DNA of 19,366 bases from Nocardioides sp. GTDB taxonomy: Bacteria; Actinomycetota; Actinomycetes; Propionibacteriales; Nocardioidaceae. Every line of letters begins with the position of its first letter. Positions within the stretch are counted from its first letter, which is position 1. Shown here one piece after another: positions 14,198 through 19,366 of this stretch. The notes below the pieces were generated by a model. That model ran no database searches and was not told the origin of the DNA. It saw only the letters and a list, made by a program, of their open reading frames with translations. The stretch is from contig JAJPEO010000264.1 of the NCBI GenBank assembly GCA_021166815.1, positions 1 to 19,366 on the forward strand, read 5' to 3'. Position numbers and translations under genes: made by a program.

Positions 14198-14424
14198 GTC
14201 CAACTCCCGAACGTCTGACGTGGCGATCACGTGTCCATTTGTGACGGGTGTGACCGTAACTTAATTGGCTCGGGGCGGACAGGGGGGGCGCGCCCGTGGC
14301 TCAGCCCGCCCGCGGTGGGAGGACCGAATGCCCCCAGAACAGGGGAGAGGAATAGCGTGACAGCGACCGCGGTTCACTCTGATAGAAAGTTCAACTACCT
14401 AGGCTTCCGCACCGGAGGGGCACC
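14198..14424. promoter_or_regulatory. Divergent norZ / flavin-monooxygenase intergenic region with direct repeats
   Basis: This 227-bp gap holds two adjacent 9-nt direct repeats, TGTGACGGG (14240-14248) and TGTGACCGT (14249-14257), about 45-60 nt upstream of the norZ start. Next to them an AT-rich patch (TTAATTGG region, 14261-14268) gives TAAGTT as a possible -10 on the minus strand, which would place the repeats just downstream of it, a repressor-like position. GGGCGCGCCC (14286-14295) is a 10-bp palindrome. On the plus strand GTGACA (14357-14362) and GATAGA (14381-14386) are a weak promoter candidate with an 18-nt spacer. No FNR box was recognised. Confidence 0.35.
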
Positions 14425-15582
14425 ATGCAGTTCGGCATCTTCAGCGTCAGCGACGTCACCGTCGACCCGACGACCGGCAATCGCCCCAGCGAGGGCGAGC
14501 GCATCGAGGCGATGACGCGGATCGCGCTCAAGGCCGAGGAGGTCGGCCTCGACGTCTTCGCGACCGGCGAGCACCACAACCCGCCGTTCGTCGCCTCCTC
14601 GCCCACCACCCACCTGGGCTACATCGCGGCGAAGACCGAGAACCTGATCCTGTCGACCTCGACCACGCTCATCACCACCAACGACCCGGTCAAGATCGCC
14701 GAGGACTACGCGTTCCTGCAGCACCTCTCCGGCGGCCGCGTCGACCTGATGATGGGCCGCGGCAACACCGGCCCGGTCTACCCCTGGTTCGGCAAGGACA
14801 TCCGCGACGGCATCAAGCTCGCCGTGGAGAACTACCACCTGCTGCGCCTGCTCTGGCGCGAGCCGGTCGTCAACTGGAAGGGCGAGTTCCGGACCCCGCT
14901 GCAGGGCTACACCTCGACCCCGGCGCCGCTCGACGGCACCCCGCCCTTCGTCTGGCACGGCTCGATCCGCAGCCCCGAGATCGCCGAGCAGGCGGCCTAC
15001 TACGGCGACGGCTTCTTCCACAACCACATCTTCTGGAACAAGGAGCACACCGAGCAGATGGTGAAGCTCTACCGTCGCCGGTTCGAGCACTACGGTCACG
15101 GCGCCGCGGACCAGGCGTACGTCGGTCTCGGTGGCCAGGTCTTCATGGCCGAGACCGAGGCCGAGGCCAAGAAGGTCTTCCGCCCCTACTTCGACAACGC
15201 GCCCGTCTACGGCCACGGACCGTCCCTGGAGGACTTCTCCGAGATGACGCCGCTCACCGTCGGCACCCCGGAGCAGGTCATCGAGCGCACGCTCGGGTTC
15301 GCCGACTACGTCGGTGACTACCAGCGCCAGATGTTCCTCATCGACCACGCCGGCCTGCCGGTGGAGACGGTGCTCGAGCAGATCGAGATCCTCGGCAAGG
15401 AGGTCGTGCCGGTGCTGCGCACGGAGTTCGAGCGCCGCCGTCCGGCCCACGTCCCCAGCGACCCGCCCACCCACGCCTCGCTCGTCGCGGCCGGCCCGGA
15501 CTCGCTGCACCACGCGGTCGAGCCCGTCAAGGTCCGCAAGGCCGCCGAGGCGGCGGCCTCCGGTGCCGGGGTGACGGCATGA
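14425..15582 (+). CDS. LLM-class FMN-dependent monooxygenase, CE1758 type
   Basis: The 385-aa luciferase-like TIM-barrel flavoprotein opens MQFGIFSVSDVTVDPTTGNRPSEGER and continues with ATGEHHNPPF (about 47-56), where the His-His pair is typical of the active-site side of the barrel. SGGRVDLMMGRGNTGP (about 109-124) is the flavin phosphate-binding region. The pattern fits the CE1758 subfamily, which occurs as a pair with a dedicated FMN reductase. That partner follows with a 4-nt overlap (ATGA at 15579-15582). The substrate is not known. The ATG at 14425 has GGAGGGG 4 nt upstream. The poorly conserved Ala-rich tail after about residue 345 is probably flexible. Confidence 0.92.
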   Translation: MQFGIFSVSDVTVDPTTGNRPSEGERIEAMTRIALKAEEVGLDVFATGEHHNPPFVASSPTTHLGYIAAKTENLILSTSTTLITTNDPVKIAEDYAFLQHLSGGRVDLMMGRGNTGPVYPWFGKDIRDGIKLAVENYHLLRLLWREPVVNWKGEFRTPLQGYTSTPAPLDGTPPFVWHGSIRSPEIAEQAAYYGDGFFHNHIFWNKEHTEQMVKLYRRRFEHYGHGAADQAYVGLGGQVFMAETEAEAKKVFRPYFDNAPVYGHGPSLEDFSEMTPLTVGTPEQVIERTLGFADYVGDYQRQMFLIDHAGLPVETVLEQIEILGKEVVPVLRTEFERRRPAHVPSDPPTHASLVAAGPDSLHHAVEPVKVRKAAEAAASGAGVTA

Positions 15583-16235
15583 GCCGTCGGGTCGTGGTGG
15601 TCACCGCGGGGCTCTCGGTCCCGTCGTCGACCCGGCTGCTGGCCGACCAGCTCGCCGAGGCGGTGACCGCCCAGGTGACCGCCCGCGGCGAAGGCCTGGA
15701 GGTCGAGTTCATCGAGCTGCGCGAGCTCGCCGGCGAGCTGGCGACGTTCATGACCAGCGGGGGCGTGCCCACCGCCGGGCTGACCCGCGTGCGCGAGCAG
15801 GTCTCCTCGGCCGACGGCCTGATCGCCGTGTCACCGGTCTTCACCGCGTCCTACAGCGGCCTGTTCAAGATGTTCTTCGACGCGCTGGACACCGACGCGC
15901 TCAACGGCATGCCGGTGCTGATCGGCGCCACCGCCGGCACCGCGCGCCACTCGCTGGTCCTCGACCACGCGATGCGCCCGCTGTTCGCCTACCTGCGCGC
16001 GGTCGTGGTGCCGACCGGCGTCTTCGCCGCCACCGAGGACTTCGGTGACAAGGGCCTGGCCGACCGGGTCAGCCGCGCCGCGGCCGAGCTCGCCGTGTCG
16101 GTGCTGAGTCAGGGGGGCTACGCCGTCGGCTTCACCCCCAACGCGGCCGGTGGTCCCCGCCGCACGGCCGGGACCAGGATCGAGGACGAGGTCACCCCGT
16201 TCAGCCAGCTCCTCGAGGGCCACTCGGGCATCTGA
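15579..16235 (+). CDS. NAD(P)H-dependent FMN reductase, CE1759 type
   Basis: The 218-aa flavodoxin-fold reductase begins RRVVVVTAGLSVPSSTRLLADQL, where the GLSVPSSTR loop binds the FMN phosphate. SPVFTASYSGLFKMFFDAL (about 86-104) is the second flavin-contact and dimer segment, and GMPVLIGATAGT the third. It would supply reduced FMN to the monooxygenase encoded immediately upstream. The 4-nt overlap couples translation so the two are made together. A GC-rich hairpin at 16247-16263 follows the stop and probably ends the transcript. Confidence 0.92.
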   Translation: MSRRVVVVTAGLSVPSSTRLLADQLAEAVTAQVTARGEGLEVEFIELRELAGELATFMTSGGVPTAGLTRVREQVSSADGLIAVSPVFTASYSGLFKMFFDALDTDALNGMPVLIGATAGTARHSLVLDHAMRPLFAYLRAVVVPTGVFAATEDFGDKGLADRVSRAAAELAVSVLSQGGYAVGFTPNAAGGPRRTAGTRIEDEVTPFSQLLEGHSGI

Positions 16236-16246
16236 TCCGGGCTGAC

Positions 16247-16263
16247 GGGGCCACGTTGGCCCC
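16247..16263 (+). terminator. Putative hairpin terminator after the flavin reductase gene
   Basis: GGGGCCA (16247-16253), loop CGT, TGGCCCC (16257-16263): a perfect 7-bp GC stem starting 12 nt after the stop codon. There is no T-run, which is common for actinobacterial terminators. Confidence 0.55.
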
Positions 16264-16317
16264 ATCCGTCCCAGGCTTGCACCCCTTCGGGGGCAATATC
16301 GGCATGGGGCCCCCGCC

Positions 16318-16349
16318 GGGGTGTGGAAGCCCTCCGGGTCGTGTGGTTG
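16318..16349 (+). promoter_or_regulatory. Shared upstream block 1 (first PRC-barrel gene)
   Basis: GGGGTGTG (16318-16325) and GTGGTTG (16343-16349) are separated by 17 nt. The same two blocks occur with 18 nt between them upstream of the second PRC-barrel gene, in each case about 40-46 nt before the start codon. This has promoter-like geometry but does not match the housekeeping consensus. A short CCCC-TTCG-GGGG hairpin (16282-16293) lies just upstream. Confidence 0.4.
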
Positions 16350-16394
16350 CGTCGAAGGCGTTCGGCACAACCGACACCAAGGAGGGAACAACAC

Positions 16395-16736
16395 ATGAAC
16401 GACATGTGGAACTACCGCGACACCACCTGGACCGCTGACCGCGACGTGGTGGGCTACGACGTCGAAGCCACCGACGGCTCCATCGGGAAGATCGACGAGG
16501 CCTCCATGGAGGCAGGCGCGTCCTCGATGGTCGTCGACACGGGCTTCTGGATCTTCGGCAAGAAGCGGCTCATCCCCGCCGGCGCCGTGACCGGGGTCGA
16601 CCACGAGAACGAGAAGGTCATGGTCTCGATGACCAAGGACCAGATCAAGGACGCCCCCGACTACGACAAGACCACGTGGGGCGACGACACCCGTACGGCC
16701 CACTCGGAGTACTACGAGCCGTACAGCAGGTACTGA
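16395..16736 (+). CDS. PRC-barrel domain protein (first tandem copy)
   Basis: The 113-aa protein has a PRC-barrel core: VVGYDVEATDGSIGKIDEAS (about 17-36), MVVDTGFWIFGKKRLIPAGAVTGVDHENEKVMVSM (about 45-79) and a DQIKDAPDYD helix start, then a polar Tyr-rich tail. PRC barrels are small beta domains found in the photosynthetic reaction-centre H subunit and RimM; stand-alone forms in actinobacteria have no settled role. ATG at 16395 has AGGAGGG 8 nt upstream. Its paralogue lies 140 bp downstream and a strong hairpin terminator separates them, so each is probably transcribed on its own. Confidence 0.9.
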   Translation: MNDMWNYRDTTWTADRDVVGYDVEATDGSIGKIDEASMEAGASSMVVDTGFWIFGKKRLIPAGAVTGVDHENEKVMVSMTKDQIKDAPDYDKTTWGDDTRTAHSEYYEPYSRY

Positions 16737-16741
16737 CACCC

Positions 16742-16781
16742 GACGCCCCGCCCCGACCCCACCAGGGGCCGGGGCGGAGTC
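16742..16781 (+). terminator. Strong hairpin terminator after the first PRC-barrel gene
   Basis: The stem pairs 16748-16760 with 16765-16777 around the 4-nt loop ACCA, with one A-C mismatch (16756/16769). An outer GAC/GTC pairing (16742-16744 with 16779-16781) extends it. It starts 6 nt after the stop codon and has no T-run. Confidence 0.7.
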
Positions 16782-16803
16782 GTGTCCGGACGAGGCCCCC
16801 TCG

Positions 16804-16836
16804 GGGGTGTGACGCCCCGGCCGGACGGCGTGGTTG
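16804..16836 (+). promoter_or_regulatory. Shared upstream block 2 (second PRC-barrel gene)
   Basis: GGGGTGTG (16804-16811) and GTGGTTG (16830-16836) repeat the blocks found before the first PRC-barrel gene, 18 nt apart instead of 17, and 40 nt before the start at 16877. A CCCCC-T-CGGGGG-like hairpin overlaps the left block. Confidence 0.4.
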
Positions 16837-16876
16837 TGTGACAGGTTCAGCCACCGCCGAACGGAAGGACGCGCTC

Positions 16877-17272
16877 GTGAGCGACACCGTGTGGAGCTAC
16901 CGCGACAAGGACTGGGCCGAGGACGGCGACCTCGTCGGCTACGACGTCGACGCCGAGGGCGGCTCGATCGGCAAGATCGACGAGATGAGCAGCGACGTGT
17001 CCGGCTCCTGGCTGGTGGTCGACACGGGCTGGTGGATCCTGGGCAAGAAGCGCCTGATCCCCGCGGGCGCCGTCGCCGGGATCGACCACGAGAAGAAGAC
17101 GGTCATCGTCAACATGTCGAAGGCCGCCATCAAGGCCGCGCCCGACTACGACAGCGAGGAGTGGGACGAGGCCCTTCGCGACCGCCACGACGAGCACTAC
17201 CGTCGCCACGTCGGCGACAGCCGGCCCCGTCCCGACCAGGAACCCGGCTCCAACTGGGGCCCCAAGGACTGA
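16877..17272 (+). CDS. PRC-barrel domain protein (second tandem copy)
   Basis: The 131-aa paralogue of the upstream protein shares long matching stretches (VWSYRDKDW, DLVGYDVDAEGGSIGKIDE, VVDTGWWILGKKRLIPAGAV, APDYDS). It differs by a longer charged C-terminal tail, rich in Arg, His, Asp and Pro, ending GSNWGPKD. The GTG at 16877 has GGAAGGA about 8 nt upstream; a GTG at 16838 in frame would add 13 residues. The downstream VOC gene follows after 17 bp with its own ribosome binding site, so these two are likely in one mRNA. The function is unknown. Confidence 0.88.
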   Translation: MSDTVWSYRDKDWAEDGDLVGYDVDAEGGSIGKIDEMSSDVSGSWLVVDTGWWILGKKRLIPAGAVAGIDHEKKTVIVNMSKAAIKAAPDYDSEEWDEALRDRHDEHYRRHVGDSRPRPDQEPGSNWGPKD

Positions 17273-17289
17273 ACCGAGGAGGATCCGCC

Positions 17290-17715
17290 ATGGCGAGCAG
17301 GCTCAACCCGTACCTCAACTTCCCCGACGGCTCGGCCCGCGAGGCGATGGAGCACTACCGGTCCGTCCTCGGGGGCGACCTCGTGGTGTCGACGTTCGGC
17401 GAGATGGGCATGGAGGGACCCATGGCCGACCAGGTCATGCACGCCCAGCTCGAGACGCCGCAGGGCTTCACGCTGATGGGCGCGGACGCTCCGCCGGAGA
17501 TGGTGCAGGTGACCTACGGCGACAACGTCTCGGTCAGCATCTCCTGCGACAGTGGTGACGCCGACGCGGCCCGCGGCTGGTTCGAGGGCCTCTCGGCCGG
17601 CGGCCAGGTCACCCAGCCACTCGCGGTCGCGCCGTGGGGTGCCGAGTTCGGCATGTTCACGGACCGCTTCGGCATCGCGTGGATGGTCAACATCGAGCGC
17701 GGCGACCAGGGCTGA
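17290..17715 (+). CDS. VOC-superfamily protein, PhnB-like
   Basis: The 141-aa protein opens NPYLNFPDGSAREAMEHYRSVLGGDL, the characteristic PhnB/glyoxalase-like start. HAQLETPQGFTLMGAD and PWGAEFGMFTDRFGIAWMVNI (about 117-137) give the paired beta-alpha-beta-beta-beta modules. PhnB-like proteins often lack full metal-ligand sets and their substrates are mostly unknown. The ATG has a strong AGGAGG about 8 nt upstream. The gene ends 11 bp before the convergent HIT-like gene; the GGGC-TGA-GCCC around the stop could form only a 4-bp hairpin. Confidence 0.9.
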   Translation: MASRLNPYLNFPDGSAREAMEHYRSVLGGDLVVSTFGEMGMEGPMADQVMHAQLETPQGFTLMGADAPPEMVQVTYGDNVSVSISCDSGDADAARGWFEGLSAGGQVTQPLAVAPWGAEFGMFTDRFGIAWMVNIERGDQG

Positions 17716-17726
17716 GCCCGGACGCC

Positions 17727-18362
17727 TCAGGCCTCCCAGGCCGGCCCGGTGCCCCCGAGGCGCTCGGCCAGGCGCCGCCCGACGTGGCCGGCGTTGGCGC
17801 GGCGTACGTCCTCCGGCACCACCGGGAGGTTCTCCTCCCAGTCCAGCAGCGGTGAGCCGCGCAGCTGCATCATCCGGGCCGGACGGCCGAAGAAGAACGG
17901 GTGGGCGTGCGCACCGCCGTCGCCGTACCTCGCCATGTGGCAGCGCCCCACGCTCGGCAGCTCCTCGACGGCCGCGGTGATCGCCACGATCAGGCGCCCC
18001 ATCTCGCCGGCCAGGTCGTCGGGGAGGTCGGCGACGTCGTGGTGCGCCCGCGGCTGCAGGAGCAGCGTCACCGGCAGCTGGCTGCCGATCTCGGACAGGG
18101 TCCAGCGCTCGTTGGACCACGCAATCCACGCCGCCTTCCCGGGCGGGACGGGCTGCCGGCAATAGCAGCTGGCCGGGTCCTCGCCCTGCCGCGGCGGCTC
18201 CGCGTCGACCAGCGGCTGCAGCGGCTTGATGCGCAGCCCCTCGAGCTCGAACGGGAAGACGTCCCAGCCCGGCATGGCCTCGATCGCGACCGGCAGCCGG
18301 CCCTCGGCGTCGGTGGCCGCGGCCACCCTGGCGTGGAACTGTTCGGCGCTCTCCAGGCTCAT
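17727..18362 (-). CDS. Divergent HIT-like (histidine triad superfamily) protein
   Basis: The 211-aa protein has a HIT-like core at about 95-165: LPVTLLLQPRAHHDVADLPDDLAGEMGRLI, then a helix and YGDGGAHAHPFFFGRP. His152 and His154 match the first two triad histidines, the second being the nucleophile of active HIT enzymes, but the third is Phe. An N-terminal extension carries Cys66 and Cys68 (SCYCRQ). HIT proteins are nucleotide hydrolases or transferases; activity here is uncertain. ATG at 18362 lacks a good ribosome binding site. The gene lies 18 bp after the SDR gene on the same strand and is probably cotranscribed with it. Confidence 0.72.
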   Translation of the reverse strand: MSLESAEQFHARVAAATDAEGRLPVAIEAMPGWDVFPFELEGLRIKPLQPLVDAEPPRQGEDPASCYCRQPVPPGKAAWIAWSNERWTLSEIGSQLPVTLLLQPRAHHDVADLPDDLAGEMGRLIVAITAAVEELPSVGRCHMARYGDGGAHAHPFFFGRPARMMQLRGSPLLDWEENLPVVPEDVRRANAGHVGRRLAERLGGTGPAWEA

Positions 18363-18380
18363 GGCCGGGAGTCTGTCAGG

Positions 18381-19366
18381 TCACCAGGGTGAGGGCTGGT
18401 AGTCCTTCACGAAGCAGCCGTAGACGTCCGTGCCGGCCTCGCCCTGCACGATCGGGTCGTAGACGCGGGCGGCGCCGTCGACCAGGTCGAGCGGCGCGTG
18501 CCACCCCTCGGCGGCGATGCGGAGCTTCTCGTGGTGCGGCCGCTCGTCGGTGATCCAGCCGGTGTCCACGGCGGTCATCAAGATGCCGTCGGTCTCGAAC
18601 ATCTCGCCCGAGCTCGTCCGCGTCATCATGTTGAGCGCGGCCTTGGCCATGTTGGTGTGCGGGTGGCCCGGCCCCTTGTAGCGCCGCGAGAACTGCCCCT
18701 CCATCGCCGACACGTTCACGACGTACGAGCGCTTCGAGGGCGCGGCCGCCGCGGCTGCCGCCAGCGCGGGACGCAGCCGCGAGACCAGCAGGAACGGCGC
18801 GATCGAGTTGCACAGCTGGACCTCGAGCAGCTCCAGCGGGTCGACCTCGCCGACCGTCTGGGTCCAGGAGTTGTTGAGCTGGACGTCGGGCAGCAGCCCG
18901 CCGGCGTCGACGGCCGTGCCGGCGAGGTGGGCGTCCAGCGAGGCGTGGCCCGCCTTCAGCGCGAGCGCCGTGAGGGTCGCCGCGTTGTGGACCGCCACGG
19001 CGTGCTCCTCCGACTCGCCTTCGTGGTGGGCGACCGCGGTGTCCGACAGCGCCCCCGCGATGGCCGCCGGGTGGGCCTCGGAGATGCGGTCGAAGGTGAC
19101 CAGCTCGGGCAGGTCCACGTCGGTCGGCAGCGGGAGCGACTCGGCCTCGACCAGGGGGGCGTAGGCCCCGGGGGTGCGGCGTACGGTCTGGCTGGCGTTG
19201 TTGATCAGGATGTCGAGCGGGCCGGCCGCGGCCACGTCGTCGGCGAGCGAGACCACCTGGGTCGGGTCGCGCAGGTCGATGCCGACGACCTTGAGGCGGT
19301 GGATCCAGTCGCCGCAGTCAGGCAGCGAGGAGAAGCGGCGTACGGCGTCCTTGGGGAAGCGCGTCG
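18381..19366 (-). CDS. SDR-family oxidoreductase (partial, 5' end outside the window)
   Basis: The frame is open to the right window edge. It begins ...TRFPKDAVRRFSSLPD and DWIHRLKVVGIDLRDPTQ, then LDILINNASQTVRR, the SDR strand-4 NNA motif. The end is VVNVSAMEGQF, the HTNMAKAALNMMTRTS segment and a C-terminal YDPIV and GCFVKDYQPSPW. At least 328 residues are visible; the dinucleotide-binding GxxxGxG is missing because of the edge. In the active-site helix Thr stands where the SDR Tyr of YxxxK is expected (TNMAK). A region of about 100 residues rich in Ala, Glu and His between the NNA motif and the next core strand is longer than in usual SDRs. The substrate is unknown. A start at 19256 would cut the fold, so I treat the gene as continuing. 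Confidence 0.88.
   Translation of the reverse strand, partial: TRFPKDAVRRFSSLPDCGDWIHRLKVVGIDLRDPTQVVSLADDVAAAGPLDILINNASQTVRRTPGAYAPLVEAESLPLPTDVDLPELVTFDRISEAHPAAIAGALSDTAVAHHEGESEEHAVAVHNAATLTALALKAGHASLDAHLAGTAVDAGGLLPDVQLNNSWTQTVGEVDPLELLEVQLCNSIAPFLLVSRLRPALAAAAAAAPSKRSYVVNVSAMEGQFSRRYKGPGHPHTNMAKAALNMMTRTSSGEMFETDGILMTAVDTGWITDERPHHEKLRIAAEGWHAPLDLVDGAARVYDPIVQGEAGTDVYGCFVKDYQPSPW

Noticed and set aside
14198..14424. FNR-type box controlling norZ
   Set aside because: No TTGAT-N4-ATCAA-like sequence was found; only the direct repeats and a GC palindrome are visible.
17709..17729. Bidirectional terminator between the VOC and HIT-like genes
   Set aside because: Possible stems are only 4-5 bp, too weak to call.

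Overview
The window is high-GC actinobacterial DNA. The evidence is GC-rich codon usage, frequent GTG starts, mycothiol-dependent-type and CE1758/CE1759-type enzymes, a CsoR copper regulon, and several transcripts that appear to begin exactly at the start codon. The gene set fits a Nocardioides-like organism (Propionibacteriales), but the genus is an inference. No tRNA, rRNA, CRISPR array, insertion sequence or phage gene was seen. Gene density is very high and no gap reaches 300 bp.

Layout. (1) 1-2040: the tail of an upstream gene, a membrane protein with a PH-like domain, a small two-helix membrane protein, a DinB/maleylpyruvate-isomerase-fold enzyme, and a divergent MarR regulator whose 10-bp-arm palindrome fills the shared promoter. 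(2) 2041-4701: a divergent cluster of an ATP-grasp RimK-type ligase carrying a C-terminal TrkA-C (RCK_C) domain, opposite a RimB-like DTG protease and an M14-type aspartoacylase/desuccinylase. Together they look like a system that adds and removes amino-acid tags. (3) 4702-6185: a LuxR-type regulator with a degenerate receiver domain and two overlapping small membrane-protein genes. (4) 6160-9698 (minus): the copper operon csoR-copZ-copA with an EcsC-family gene downstream, under a perfect CsoR-type operator. (5) 9753-14197 (minus): a quinol-dependent nitric oxide reductase (norZ/qNor), then a membrane protein with a transposase-like four-cysteine motif, a slipin (SPFH) protein and a cysteine-bearing winged-helix regulator of the SufR-like class. 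This is a candidate NO-detoxification unit. (6) 14425-16235: the two-component flavin pair, a CE1758-type LLM monooxygenase and a CE1759-type FMN reductase. (7) 16395-17715: two tandem PRC-barrel paralogues with matching upstream blocks, then a PhnB-like VOC protein. (8) 17727-19366 (minus): a divergent HIT-like protein and an SDR oxidoreductase cut by the window edge.

Most striking signals: at least five genes have a TAnnnT hexamer exactly 6 nt before the start codon, indicating leaderless mRNAs. In two of them the hexamer contains the TAG stop codon of the preceding gene. The nor-linked membrane protein and the RimK-RCK_C fusion cluster are the best candidates for undescribed biology. The palindrome CGTACG is several-fold over-represented.
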